Below, piece after piece: positions 18,940 to 28,222 of a stretch of 64,000 nt of DNA (the first letter of the stretch is position 1; every line of letters starts with the position of its first letter). A program made the translations under genes and the position numbers. The notes below the pieces were generated by a model that saw only the letters and a program-made list of their open reading frames with translations, ran no database searches and was not told the DNA's origin. The DNA lies in the NCBI GenBank assembly GCA_938034905.1, contig CALHLF010000018.1:38235-102234 (forward strand), given 5' to 3'. Origin of the DNA: an uncultured bacterium (GTDB taxonomy: Bacteria > Dictyoglomota > Dictyoglomia > Dictyoglomales > Dictyoglomaceae).

Positions 18940-20672
18940 ATCCTCACCTCTCCTTCTTCTAACTGCCAATGAATTATTCTTGCGTATACCCCCTTTCTAC
19001 TTAAAAGCTCCTCGTGAGTTCCCTCCTCTACAATTTCACCTTGATCTAAAACTATAATTCTATCTACTTTTCTAATAGTAGATAGTCTATGAGCAATAAT
19101 TAAGGTAGTTTTTTGCTTTATTAATTCTTCTAATGCCTCTTGTATTAAAGCTTCAGATTCTGCATCTAAAGAAGAGGTAGCTTCATCTAAGATAATTAAT
19201 CTTGGATTGTGAAGTATTGTTCTTGCTATAGCTAATCTTTGGGCTTGTCCTCCAGAGAGTCCAGCTCCCCCCTCTCCAACTATAGTGTCATATCCCTTAG
19301 GAAGAGAAATAATAAAGTCGTGAGCTCTCGCCATTTTTGAGGCCTGAACAATTTCTTCAAAAGAAGCATTAGGCTTACTATATGCTATATTCTCTTTTAC
19401 TGTTCCATAAAAAATAATAGTCTCTTGGGTTACAAATCCAATTTGATTTCTTAAAGAGCTTAACTTCACCTCTTTTAAATCATATCCATCTATTTTTACC
19501 TTACCATAAGTAGGATCTATAAATCGTGGTATAAGATTTACCAGAGATGTTTTTCCTGCTCCACTAATACCTACTATAGCAATTTTCTCTCCAGGTTGAA
19601 TTTTTAAGTTTATATTCTTCAGAGCCCAATTTTTGTTATCATAAGTAAAATAAACATTTTCAAATTCTACTAATCCTTTTATAGGAGGTAATACCTTAGC
19701 ATTATGGAACTCCATTACATCTTTACCCTGATCTAAAACTTCAAAGATTCTCTCAAAGGATGCAGAAGCTTGTTTCATCCCAGAAAAAACTCTTAAAAGA
19801 GTAGTTGCAGGATCTAAGGCCATTCCCACATAAGTTAAAAAGGCAATAAAAGAACCAAGAGTGAGTTGTCCTTGAGCAATTTTTCTTCCCCCTAACCATA
19901 TCAAAAACACTATGGCAAGAGCACTTAAAAAACTTGCAAGGGGGATTTGAGTTGCAGTCAATTGAGCAATTTTTATATTTCTCCAAAAATTTTTTTCATT
20001 TTCTCTTTTAAATTTATTTATTTCATCCTCTTCCTTTACAAATATTCTGACTATTCTTGCTCCTTTAATGCTTTCATGTATAATTGTAGTGAGATCAGCA
20101 ATTTTCTTCTGAACTGCAAGAGACCATTTTTGTATTTCCTTTCCTATTCCAGAAATAGACAAAACAAAAAGAGGAATTATGACAAAGGTAGCTAAAGCTA
20201 ATTGCCAATGGGAAAAAATCAAAATCAAGATTATTCCTGTAAGAAGGATTATAGAATAGAAAAAATCAGATAAACTGGATAAAAAAGATGTCTGAATAAG
20301 TTGCGTGTCTTGAAGAGTTCTTGATATTAACTCACTACTAGACCATTTATTAAAATATTCTAAGGATAAATATTGAATCTTAGAAAATAATCTATTTCTT
20401 AAATCTGCTACTAATCTATGACCCACAAAGGACAAGAGATATATTTGACCATATAAAAATAAACTTCTCAAAAAGAGTAATCCTACAATAATTAAAGCTA
20501 TTTTGTTGAGGGATGACAAATTCTTTGTTTTATTTAGTTGATCAATAAGCTCCCCTAAAATTTTGGGAGCATATAATTGTGTAGAATTTACTATTAAAAT
20601 ACATAAAAATCCTCCTAAGATATATAATAAGTAAGGTCTTAATAACTCAAAAATTCTTCTCCAATATTTCAT
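18936..20672 (-). CDS. msbA: MsbA-like lipid flippase ABC transporter
   Basis: A fused ABC exporter half-transporter of about 578 residues: six membrane helices in residues 15-300, then an ATPase with Walker A GISGAGKTS, signature LSGGQAQRLA and Walker B LIILDEATSSLD. The setting between lpx-related genes supports MsbA, which flips lipid A-core across the inner membrane; the homodimeric multidrug exporters look alike, so this rests partly on context. A GTG at 20681 is possible, but ATG 20672 has GGAG eight bases upstream and begins MKYWRRIFELLRPYL, a natural MsbA start. Confidence 0.87.
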   Translation of the reverse strand: MKYWRRIFELLRPYLLYILGGFLCILIVNSTQLYAPKILGELIDQLNKTKNLSSLNKIALIIVGLLFLRSLFLYGQIYLLSFVGHRLVADLRNRLFSKIQYLSLEYFNKWSSSELISRTLQDTQLIQTSFLSSLSDFFYSIILLTGIILILIFSHWQLALATFVIIPLFVLSISGIGKEIQKWSLAVQKKIADLTTIIHESIKGARIVRIFVKEEDEINKFKRENEKNFWRNIKIAQLTATQIPLASFLSALAIVFLIWLGGRKIAQGQLTLGSFIAFLTYVGMALDPATTLLRVFSGMKQASASFERIFEVLDQGKDVMEFHNAKVLPPIKGLVEFENVYFTYDNKNWALKNINLKIQPGEKIAIVGISGAGKTSLVNLIPRFIDPTYGKVKIDGYDLKEVKLSSLRNQIGFVTQETIIFYGTVKENIAYSKPNASFEEIVQASKMARAHDFIISLPKGYDTIVGEGGAGLSGGQAQRLAIARTILHNPRLIILDEATSSLDAESEALIQEALEELIKQKTTLIIAHRLSTIRKVDRIIVLDQGEIVEEGTHEELLSRKGVYARIIHWQLEEGEVRI

Positions 20673-21750
20673 ATATATCACTCCATATTATCTCAGAAGG
20701 AGATACATCAAGTTCTGGAAATATCCCTATTAACTCCATATGCATCTTCTCTATTAATTCCCTGTTTTCTAGAATATCTAAAATATATTTTATCACTTTT
20801 TTATAATTAAATCTTCCTATTATCTCAGGAACAACTCCTCTTTTATACTTATTAGGAATAGCTAAATATGGATTATTTTTTAAATAAATTTCTACTAAAA
20901 AATTTCTAAATCTTCCCTTTAGAAAATGACCAAAACCTTCTATAGGTAAATATTCAGGTCTATGAAGAGGCAATAAGACTAACATAGGTATTCCAGAATA
21001 TCCTAATTGTAAAGTAGTAGTTCCCGGAAGAGTTAAAGCAAATAGAAAATCATTTACTTGTTCCTTCCAATTTTTTAAAATCTTTATTTCAATGGGCAAT
21101 TCTTTTAATAATGAGTTTAACTTACGAAGATATTGATCAATAGTTTCTCTTCTCAAAAATTGGGAGAGGAAAAAAGTAAATTGAAGGTCAGGATATAATT
21201 TATAAATTTCTTTTATTAAAGCTAAATAGAATGGAAAATAGAATCTTAAGGCATAATCTCTACTTCCAGGAAAAAGAGCTATTCTATTACTTTTCTTTGA
21301 AAAGGCATTTTTATTAAGATTCTCAAATCTTAATTCTCCTACATACCTTATTTTAGGATCTTTTAAATCTTTAGAAGAGTATACGAGATTAAAGAGGAAA
21401 AGCCAAAAGTATTTCTTTTCTATATAAGCAATGGAATAAGATTTCCATATTTTGCTCAGGATTCCATTAAAAAATAAGTCTCCTCCAAAATGGAAAATTA
21501 TATTTTTACCTTTTGGTTTATTAACAAAATTTTTCCAATATAAATCAGGAGGGATAATCTCTTTAAAAAAGTTAAATTCCTCTAAAACTCTCTTTTCCTC
21601 TCCCGTTGCAAATTGGCAGGGAACTAAAATAGTATAAAAATTTATATCTTTTATCCAATCAAAACTCCTTTTCTTTACCCAATCTACTAAGGGATATAAC
21701 CACCCTGCTATCTCTCCAGGGCCATTAACTATAAAATAGAAATTAAACAT
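20647..21750 (-). CDS. Second LpxB-related glycosyltransferase-like protein
   Basis: A 367-residue protein. The N-terminus FNFYFIVNGPGEIAGWLYPL keeps the shape of the LpxB substrate loop (GEISGD in true LpxB). The later stretch IALFPGSRDYALRFYFPF and ALTLPGTTTLQLGYSGIPML correspond to the LpxB donor-binding motifs (GSR; SGTVTLEA). It is therefore LpxB-like but diverged at the N-terminal active site. It overlaps lpxB by 8 bp and msbA at the other end, so it is part of the lipid A operon. Likely a glycosyltransferase acting on a lipid A intermediate; the substrate is not known. Confidence 0.75.
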   Translation of the reverse strand: MFNFYFIVNGPGEIAGWLYPLVDWVKKRSFDWIKDINFYTILVPCQFATGEEKRVLEEFNFFKEIIPPDLYWKNFVNKPKGKNIIFHFGGDLFFNGILSKIWKSYSIAYIEKKYFWLFLFNLVYSSKDLKDPKIRYVGELRFENLNKNAFSKKSNRIALFPGSRDYALRFYFPFYLALIKEIYKLYPDLQFTFFLSQFLRRETIDQYLRKLNSLLKELPIEIKILKNWKEQVNDFLFALTLPGTTTLQLGYSGIPMLVLLPLHRPEYLPIEGFGHFLKGRFRNFLVEIYLKNNPYLAIPNKYKRGVVPEIIGRFNYKKVIKYILDILENRELIEKMHMELIGIFPELDVSPSEIIWSDIYEILEKNF

Positions 21751-22840
21751 AGCTTCTATTCAAAATAAATTGAGCAACTCTATCAAGAACTCCTCTTTCC
21801 CCAAGAGAAGAAGTAACCCTTTTCAATTCCAAAATCATCTTTTCTCTTCTTTCAGAATTATAAATAAAATCTTCTATATCTCTAATTACATTATCTATAT
21901 CAATTTTTTGAACATATTCTGGATAAATTTCCCTTCCCGAGAGTATATTGGGAAGAGCTATATATTTGTGATGAATTAATCTTTTTCCAATTATATAGGT
22001 TATTTTTGAGATTCTATAAAACACAAATAGAGGACAAGAAAGGAAACTCGCCTCTAAAGTTACCGTCCCAGAAGATGCCAGTGCAAAATTTACCCTTTGA
22101 AGGACCTTTAGACTTTCTTTTCCTGGAAGAATCTCTATTTTCATATTATTATCTATATATTTCTGTAATAAAGGCATAAAATCTTTTGAGGCAAGGGGTA
22201 ATAAAAATTTAAAACCTTTTTTAGAAAAATAAATAGCAATTTTCATAAATAAAGGAGTAAGATTATTGATTTCTTGTCTCCTACTTCCCGGTAAAAGTCC
22301 TATTAAATGATCTTCTCTCTTTTGTGACTCCAAATCAGAGAGATAATCTACCAATGGATGTCCAAAAAATGAGACCTTATCTGTATATTTTTTATAAACT
22401 TCATATTCCTGAGGAAAAACACTTATAATCCAATTTAAGTATTTTGAAACTTCTCCCGCCTTCTCTTCTTTTCCCCATAACCAATATTGAGGAGCAAAAT
22501 AATAAATAACAGGAATTCCTAATTTTTTAGCTTTTTTTGCAAGAGGAATATTAAATCCCTGAAAATCTATAAGAATTAAAAGATCTGGTTTTTCCCTTTC
22601 CAAAATCTTTTCTACTTTATCCAAAAGCCTTAAAAACATAGGGATATATGGGATGGGTTCTATAAAGCCAACAGTACTAAACCTTGTTACATTCGCTATT
22701 AAATTTAAACCTTCCTCCTTCATCCTCTCTCCACCTAAACCAAAGAAAGAAAGTTTAGAATTATACTTTTTTAGGGCTCTTATTAAATGAGCACCATGAA
22801 TATCTCCAGAAATTTCTCCTACAGAAAACATTATCTTCAT
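21743..22840 (-). CDS. lpxB: Lipid-A-disaccharide synthase
   Basis: Joins UDP-2,3-diacylglucosamine and lipid X to give the lipid A disaccharide. At 365 residues it has the expected length and the canonical features: KIMFSVGEISGDIHGAHLI at the N-terminus, LILIDFQGFNIPLAKKAKK, LLPGSRRQEINNL and the donor-site region ALASSGTVTLEAS. The ATG at 22840 overlaps the lpxA stop (ATGA) and has GGAGGAGAATTGAAG upstream. Of the three LpxB-fold proteins in this cluster it is the only one with the complete classical motifs. Confidence 0.95.
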   Translation of the reverse strand: MKIMFSVGEISGDIHGAHLIRALKKYNSKLSFFGLGGERMKEEGLNLIANVTRFSTVGFIEPIPYIPMFLRLLDKVEKILEREKPDLLILIDFQGFNIPLAKKAKKLGIPVIYYFAPQYWLWGKEEKAGEVSKYLNWIISVFPQEYEVYKKYTDKVSFFGHPLVDYLSDLESQKREDHLIGLLPGSRRQEINNLTPLFMKIAIYFSKKGFKFLLPLASKDFMPLLQKYIDNNMKIEILPGKESLKVLQRVNFALASSGTVTLEASFLSCPLFVFYRISKITYIIGKRLIHHKYIALPNILSGREIYPEYVQKIDIDNVIRDIEDFIYNSERREKMILELKRVTSSLGERGVLDRVAQFILNRSYV

Positions 22841-23634
22841 TCTTCAATTCTCCTCCATACTGCAGAAGTTAATCCTCTTTTAGAATTCTTAATAAATTCT
22901 ATAATTTCTTTTGCTTCATCCCCTTCAAATTCTGAAATTTTCTTTATTCTTTCTTCCAAGGGAAGATTAGAATATAAGATATGATAAATTTCTTTTATAA
23001 GGTTTCTTTTATCTAAGGGGAAATTTGCCCTTTTCAATCCAACAGTATTAATCCCATAAATTCTTGCTGGATTTCCATCTACTAAAGCATAAGGCGGAAT
23101 ATCCTTTACAATTTTTGATAAGCCACCTATCATGGCTAATTTTCCAATTCTTACAAATTGATGAATCCCTACAAGACCACTGATAAATGCCTGATCATCA
23201 ATCTCAACATAACCACCAATTTGGGTTGCATTGGCAATAACAACTTTTTTTCCCAATTTTACATTATGTCCCAAATGGGTATATGCCATAATATAACAAT
23301 CATCGCCAATTATAGTAGCATTTTCCTCTCCAGTAGCCCTATGAATTACACAATATTCTCTTATAATAACATTATTTCCAATTATCAAAAAACTTTTTTC
23401 TCCTTTAAAGTTTAAATCCTGAGGTAAATCTCCCAGGATAACTCCTGAGTGAATATGACAATTCTCTCCTATAATAGTTCCTTCTTTTAAAATAACATTA
23501 TTTTCTATCTTTGTATTTCTACCTATCTTTACCCCCTTTTCTATAAAAGTAAAGGGCCCAATCTCTACATTCTCTCCTATTTCAGAAGAAGGATGAATAA
23601 AAATTGTATTTTTAAGGTTATTATCCAAGAGCAA
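22837..23634 (-). CDS. lpxA: UDP-N-acetylglucosamine acyltransferase
   Basis: First step of lipid A synthesis, acyl transfer from ACP to the 3-position of UDP-GlcNAc. It has hexapeptide beta-helix repeats from about residue 12 (FIHPSSEIGENVEIGPF), the catalytic-His region AYTHLGHNVKLG, the HQFVRIGKLAMIGG turn and an alpha-helical C-terminal cap. The start is TTG 23634, preceded by GGTGGTGA and overlapping fabZ by 14 bp; a second in-frame TTG two codons later is also possible. Whether it prefers an O- or N-acceptor cannot be read with certainty, which matters because a GnnA-like gene is nearby. Confidence 0.94.
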   Translation of the reverse strand: MLLDNNLKNTIFIHPSSEIGENVEIGPFTFIEKGVKIGRNTKIENNVILKEGTIIGENCHIHSGVILGDLPQDLNFKGEKSFLIIGNNVIIREYCVIHRATGEENATIIGDDCYIMAYTHLGHNVKLGKKVVIANATQIGGYVEIDDQAFISGLVGIHQFVRIGKLAMIGGLSKIVKDIPPYALVDGNPARIYGINTVGLKRANFPLDKRNLIKEIYHILYSNLPLEERIKKISEFEGDEAKEIIEFIKNSKRGLTSAVWRRIEE

Positions 23635-24043
23635 TGGTTATTTCACCACCCGCAACAATATCGTTATTGACCTTTGCTACCCCATCAAATTTAAAAATAT
23701 TTTTTAAACTTTGTTTTAACTTTACCTCTAATATCAAAGTATCCCCTGGGAGTACATGTTTCTTAAATTTCATATTATCTATGCCTACAAGATAAGCCAA
23801 ATAATTTTTACCCTCTTCAGCAAAGGAAAGAAACATAAGAATTCCTGCGGATTGTGCTAAGGCCTCAACTATTAAAACTCCTGGCATTATAGGTTTATCT
23901 GGAAAATGTCCTTTAAAGAAATATTCATTAATAGATACATTCTTTAATGCTTTAATACTTTCACTCTTTTTCCACTCTAAAACTCGATCTATCATCAAAA
24001 ATGGATATCTGTGAGGTAAAATCTTAAGAATATCTATGCTCAT
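23621..24043 (-). CDS. fabZ: 3-hydroxyacyl-ACP dehydratase
   Basis: A hot-dog-fold dehydratase of 140 residues in the fatty acid elongation cycle. The motif HRYPFLMIDRVLE carries the active-site His, and GHFPDKPIMPGVLIVEALAQ carries the second catalytic segment. It lies between lpxC and lpxA, the common order in lipid A operons, where FabZ and LpxA compete for the 3-hydroxyacyl-ACP pool. The start ATG directly follows the lpxC stop and has AAGGGGGAATT upstream. Confidence 0.95.
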   Translation of the reverse strand: MSIDILKILPHRYPFLMIDRVLEWKKSESIKALKNVSINEYFFKGHFPDKPIMPGVLIVEALAQSAGILMFLSFAEEGKNYLAYLVGIDNMKFKKHVLPGDTLILEVKLKQSLKNIFKFDGVAKVNNDIVAGGEITIALG

Positions 24044-24871
24044 TCAAAATTCCCCCTTAAAGACTTTTTCATGTAATAATTTTTTTATAATTTTTATATG
24101 TAAAGTATGTCCTGAAGAAAAAGAATAGACATTAGCCTTTAAATATCCTCCAAGTAAAGAAAAGTCTCCTAATATATCAAGAATTTTATGCCTTACAGGC
24201 TCATTAAAGATTCTAGGCTCATTTTCATACCCATTGGCTCCTATTAAAAGCGCACTTTCCAGACTTGCACCTTTTATTAATCCTTTCTCTCTCAACTCTT
24301 CAATCTCATACCAAAACCCAAAGGTTCTTGCAAAGGCTATTTCCTTTTCATAATTATCTAAATTTTTAAAGATATATTTTTGCCAATAAAGAATCGTGTT
24401 TGGAAAAGATATAACAGAAGTTATAGAAAAAGAAGAGGAAGGAAAAAGAATCATTAATCCCTTTCCTTCTCTCTCAAAGATTGATCTTTCTAGAGTATAC
24501 ATTTTTAGAGGAAAATCTTGGTTTAAAATATCAGCATTCTTAATAATATTTACCCAAGGAAGAGAGCTTCCATCTAAAATAGGAATTTCTTCTCCTTTTA
24601 TAAATATAAATAAATTAGAAACTCTCAAGCCATAAATAGCAGATAAAAGATGTTCAACGGTCATTATTTTTATATTTTCTTTACCTAAGGTAACCCCTCG
24701 ATGAGTATCTACCACATAATCTACTAATGCAGGAATTTTTTCATCATTTTTAATAAAAACTATACCAGTATTTTCTGGAGCCCTTAAAAAAGTTAATTCT
24801 GATTCTTTTCCAGAATGAAGTCCATATCCTCTTATCTTTATTTCTTTCTTTATAGTCCTTTGAAAATTCAT
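24044..24871 (-). CDS. lpxC: UDP-3-O-acyl-N-acetylglucosamine deacetylase
   Basis: Zinc-dependent deacetylase, the committed step of lipid A synthesis. Family motifs in 275 residues: RTIKKEIKIRGYGLHSGKE at the start, VEHLLSAIYGL with a zinc His, the HKILDILGDFSLLGG stretch with the second zinc His and the Asp, and SSGHTLHIKI with the catalytic His. It abuts lpxD upstream and fabZ downstream with no gap. In some phyla LpxC is fused to FabZ; here they are separate. Confidence 0.95.
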   Translation of the reverse strand: MNFQRTIKKEIKIRGYGLHSGKESELTFLRAPENTGIVFIKNDEKIPALVDYVVDTHRGVTLGKENIKIMTVEHLLSAIYGLRVSNLFIFIKGEEIPILDGSSLPWVNIIKNADILNQDFPLKMYTLERSIFEREGKGLMILFPSSSFSITSVISFPNTILYWQKYIFKNLDNYEKEIAFARTFGFWYEIEELREKGLIKGASLESALLIGANGYENEPRIFNEPVRHKILDILGDFSLLGGYLKANVYSFSSGHTLHIKIIKKLLHEKVFKGEF

Positions 24872-25852
24872 TTATAATTTTTTAACCTTTTCCCATATTT
24901 CTGGCAATCTTCGCAATAAAGCCTGCCATTTTAACTCCTCTTTATGAGATCTTGCAGGAAATCCAGAAACTATAGAGTTATCAGAAATATCCTTAGTTAC
25001 ACCAGATCTTGCCAAGATTATTACTTTATCCCCCACTTTAACATGATCTGAAATCCCACTTTGTCCTGCAATAATTACATTATTCCCTATCTCACTACTT
25101 CCTGCAATTCCCACTTGACCTACTATAATACAATTCTCTCCTATCTTAACATTATGGGCAATTGTCACAAGATTATCTATCTTTGTCCCTCTTCCAATTC
25201 TTGTTTCACCAAGGGTTCCCCTATCAATGGTAGAGTTAGCACCAATCTCTACATCATCTTCTATAATGACCTTGCCAATATGGGGAATCTTAACATGAGC
25301 CCTTTCATCCCAAACATATCCAAACCCATCACTTCCTATTACACATCCAGAATGAAGAATAACATTGTTACCTATATAGCAATAATCATATATAGAGACC
25401 TTAGGATATATTATACATCTTTCCCCAATAGTTACATTATTTCCTATCACAACTCCAGGTCCTATTTTTGTTTCCTTTCCAATCTTAACATTATTACCAA
25501 TTACTGTATAGGCACCAATTCCTACTTTTTCTTCAATTCTTACATTTTCTCCCAAAATTACTGTAGAATGGATTTCTTCAGGAAAACTACGCCAATCAAA
25601 GTATTTTAAAAGTTTTACCATTGCAAGCTTAGGATTCTTGACTAATATAATAGGCTTATCAGTTGAAAATTCAACCTCAGGAATAACAAGAGCTTTTGCT
25701 TTTGTTTTTTCTGCACTTAAGAGATCTTTTTCTTCAAAAACAAATATTAAATCATTTTCTCCTGCTTCTTTCCAATCAGATACTTTCTCAATCCAGCAAT
25801 TTTCTCCTCTAAGTTCACCACCTATTATCTCAGCAACCTCCTTAAGCCACAT
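24872..25852 (-). CDS. lpxD: UDP-3-O-acylglucosamine N-acyltransferase
   Basis: Third lipid A step, N-acylation of the deacetylated glucosamine. The N-terminal uridine-binding domain (about 1-95) ends in a hexapeptide left-handed beta-helix. The substrate loop [18 protein letters not shown] and the catalytic-His segment [18 protein letters not shown] are clear. At 326 residues it is of normal length. AGAGGTTGAT stands before the start ATG. The repeats produce a long open frame on the opposite strand, which is not a gene. Confidence 0.95.
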   Translation of the reverse strand: MWLKEVAEIIGGELRGENCWIEKVSDWKEAGENDLIFVFEEKDLLSAEKTKAKALVIPEVEFSTDKPIILVKNPKLAMVKLLKYFDWRSFPEEIHSTVILGENVRIEEKVGIGAYTVIGNNVKIGKETKIGPGVVIGNNVTIGERCIIYPKVSIYDYCYIGNNVILHSGCVIGSDGFGYVWDERAHVKIPHIGKVIIEDDVEIGANSTIDRGTLGETRIGRGTKIDNLVTIAHNVKIGENCIIVGQVGIAGSSEIGNNVIIAGQSGISDHVKVGDKVIILARSGVTKDISDNSIVSGFPARSHKEELKWQALLRRLPEIWEKVKKL

Positions 25853-25860
25853 ATCAACCT

Positions 25861-26280
25861 CTATTTATTTAGATTGTTTAAAACTTCCTTAGTAATATCA
25901 ATTCCACCCCAAACTCGAGCACTTCTTTCTAATACTACATATAAATTTTTAGATCTTGCAACTTTTTCCACTTCTAATAATATCTTTTTCTTTAATGCAT
26001 CCCTAATCTTTGCCACTATCTCTCCCAATTCCTTTTCCTTTTCTTTTTTTAAATCATCTAATTTCTTTTGATCCAATCCCTTTTTCTTTGCCTCCTCTAT
26101 AATTCTATTAATCTCTGCCTGTTTCTTTTGAATCTGTGTCTGCATATTTTTAGTTTCCTTATATTCACTAAAAACCTTTAAATAATCAATGTATCCTATG
26201 GAATTACCTTGGGAATATATGTAATTAAAAATCAATAATATCAGGGAGATAACAAGGAAAGTATAGAAAACTTTCTTCAT
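25861..26280 (-). CDS. OmpH/Skp-like periplasmic chaperone (copy 2)
   Basis: A 139-residue OmpH/Skp-family protein: signal sequence 1-24, then [17 protein letters not shown], a charged helical hairpin (about 45-105) and a C-terminal [16 protein letters not shown]. Skp binds unfolded outer-membrane proteins in the periplasm. It is the downstream member of a tandem pair that share the WGGIDIT ending, so they arose by duplication. Position between bamA-like genes and lpxD is the usual one. Confidence 0.88.
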   Translation of the reverse strand: MKKVFYTFLVISLILLIFNYIYSQGNSIGYIDYLKVFSEYKETKNMQTQIQKKQAEINRIIEEAKKKGLDQKKLDDLKKEKEKELGEIVAKIRDALKKKILLEVEKVARSKNLYVVLERSARVWGGIDITKEVLNNLNK

Positions 26281-26291
26281 AAAGAATCACC

Positions 26292-26732
26292 TTACTTCTT
26301 TCCTGTCAGTTGAGAAATTATCTTATTTGTAATATCAATTCCTCCCCAAACTACTGCATTTTTATCTAAAACCACACTATAACCCTCTTTTTTTGCTAAT
26401 TCAGAGAATGCCTTTTCTACCTCTTTCATTAAGGCATCTACTGCCTGTTTATAAGGAAGAAGTTCTTTATCATACTGATCTGCTAGTTTTTTAATTTCCT
26501 CTTGAGATTTTCCTTGTTGTTGAGCCTCTTGAAGCTTAGAAAGTCTTGTTTGATATTCTTGATTAAGCTTATTATATGCATTAAAAAGAGGAGTATAACT
26601 TTGAATAATTTTTTGTTGATCCACATAAGCAATCTTCACCACAGTAGGAGTCTGAGCAGTTATAAATCTTAATCCTACAAGAAGAAATACTGTAACTACT
26701 ACTAAAATTAGACTTATTCTATAACTCTTCAT
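26292..26732 (-). CDS. OmpH/Skp-like periplasmic chaperone (copy 1)
   Basis: A 146-residue paralogue of the next gene. A signal sequence (about 1-26) ends near ITAQTPTV; IAYVDQQKIIQSYTP follows, then a helical, Gln/Lys/Glu-rich hairpin, and [17 protein letters not shown] at the end. It is an outer-membrane-protein chaperone by family. AGGAGGTAGTAAAA precedes the ATG, a strong ribosome-binding site. Two different Skp proteins could pair as a hetero-trimer or serve different clients; nothing in the sequence decides between these. Confidence 0.88.
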   Translation of the reverse strand: MKSYRISLILVVVTVFLLVGLRFITAQTPTVVKIAYVDQQKIIQSYTPLFNAYNKLNQEYQTRLSKLQEAQQQGKSQEEIKKLADQYDKELLPYKQAVDALMKEVEKAFSELAKKEGYSVVLDKNAVVWGGIDITNKIISQLTGKK

Positions 26733-26744
26733 TTTTACTACCTC

Positions 26745-28205
26745 CTAAAAATTTATTACACTATAAACTTCCCAATTAAGTTTTTCTAAGGATTTAATAA
26801 CTAAAGAAGACTTGAAAATCCATGGGTAATTAGTCCAAACAAAATTCAACCCTCCCCAAAAAGTAAAGACAATCTCTGAAAGACTTTTAATTTCTGCTAA
26901 TTTAAACTCACTCTCACCTCCAATATCTAAGAATATATAAATCTTAGGAAAAATAGGGAAACCATAACTAAATTTAATATTAACACTACTATTCTCTTGT
27001 GAATTTCCTAAAACATATCTTAACTCTCCTTTTGCCTCTAAGATTCTTTCTTCAAGCTCTTCTCCATAATTCCAATAATTATCTGTCAACAATTTAAAAA
27101 GGGTATAGTTCTCAGGAGAACCCCCTCCTACAAAGTCCATAGACAAATTTAATAAACTTCCTTTTATATTAAGATCCCTTTTTATTAAAGTATTTCTTTC
27201 TAAAGAAAAGAGAAGAGCTTTATTCCCTTGAGAAGAAAGGGGAGATCTATATCCTACTCTTGCTACAAAATCTCTTCCAAAATCTTTTAAAAATAAGAGG
27301 GATATATAATTATTTTCCAAGCTAAGATAAAAATTTTCCTTTTCCCATGTAAACTTATATAAAGGATTATTTTCCTCCGAAACAAAAGAGTTTAAAGATA
27401 TTCTTCCCCAGTTTAAATTATAGAAGGAGTAGTTTATATTGAAATTCAAGGGGGAATAAAAAGAAATAGTTAAAGAGTTTGGGAAAAGAGGCATCAAGTA
27501 AAGATATAATATAGTTCCATCCTCTTCAGCTTTATAATTATACTTAACAACATATGGGATCTCTTCTCTTAACAATTTCTGGTTTGCTAAATCTATTTCT
27601 TTGGTATTCAAATCTTCTCCTCTTTTAATACTTACTAATCTTTTTATTAAGTCTTCTTCTTTCTGAGATTTAGTATCATATATGATCTCCTTTATTGGTG
27701 GAAGTTCTTCCCATTCAAATTTTAGTATATTATTCTTAAATACATATTTAGGGTCTGTCTTAAGAGGAAAACCATGTTTTTTATACAAATCTCTAATTTT
27801 ATTAAGATCCTCTTCAACCTTAACCAACATAAAGAATTTTCCAGAATCCGAATATATATTTCTCTTTATTATTTCTTCTTTTAATAGTCTTATATTAGGA
27901 AACTCTACTTTCTCAATTATCGGATACTCCTTTACTTCAATTATTAATTCATATCCACCATTAATCTTATTTAAGGAATAGTTTATAGCTTCAAATATTT
28001 TCATGTCTTTTATTCTATTAATCTCTTCCTCTATTTTCTCTCGGGAATAACTTTGAAATGGTTTTATATTTAAAAGTTCCTGAATTTGAGAATAAGAAGC
28101 ATATTTTATTCCCTTAAAGATTATTCCTTGTAAAAAATATTCCTCTCCATAAATTACATTAAAAATAAAGATAAAAACTAATAATATTAAAAATTTTTTT
28201 CTCAA
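26745..28205 (-). CDS. Small Omp85-like outer-membrane protein with three POTRA-like domains
   Basis: The protein has 486 residues. A signal peptide (1-20) precedes three POTRA-like units (about 22-93, 94-165, 166-240; hallmarks IIFKGIKYASYSQIQELLNI and REKIEEEINRIKD). About 245 residues of alternating beta strands follow, ending in Phe (VYSVINF), the usual last residue of a bacterial outer-membrane barrel. The barrel is much shorter than in BamA and the BamA RGY/RGF signature is not seen, so it is not a standard BamA. The start is TTG 28205 with GGAGGGAAGAAA before it. It follows bamA directly and may be a co-factor, a specialised insertase or an accessory barrel; function unknown. Confidence 0.75.
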   Translation of the reverse strand: MRKKFLILLVFIFIFNVIYGEEYFLQGIIFKGIKYASYSQIQELLNIKPFQSYSREKIEEEINRIKDMKIFEAINYSLNKINGGYELIIEVKEYPIIEKVEFPNIRLLKEEIIKRNIYSDSGKFFMLVKVEEDLNKIRDLYKKHGFPLKTDPKYVFKNNILKFEWEELPPIKEIIYDTKSQKEEDLIKRLVSIKRGEDLNTKEIDLANQKLLREEIPYVVKYNYKAEEDGTILYLYLMPLFPNSLTISFYSPLNFNINYSFYNLNWGRISLNSFVSEENNPLYKFTWEKENFYLSLENNYISLLFLKDFGRDFVARVGYRSPLSSQGNKALLFSLERNTLIKRDLNIKGSLLNLSMDFVGGGSPENYTLFKLLTDNYWNYGEELEERILEAKGELRYVLGNSQENSSVNIKFSYGFPIFPKIYIFLDIGGESEFKLAEIKSLSEIVFTFWGGLNFVWTNYPWIFKSSLVIKSLEKLNWEVYSVINF

Positions 28206-28222
28206 TTTCTTCCCTCCATTTC

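Noticed and set aside
18940..18969. Ten-residue extension of the GnnA-like protein
   Set aside because: It would lie over the ribosome-binding site, and ATG 18939 forms an ATGA overlap with msbA.
25061..25609. Plus-strand open frame of about 180 codons
   Set aside because: It is antisense to the hexapeptide repeats of lpxD, has odd composition (Asn, Tyr, Ser, Cys) and no ribosome-binding site. A shadow of the repeats.
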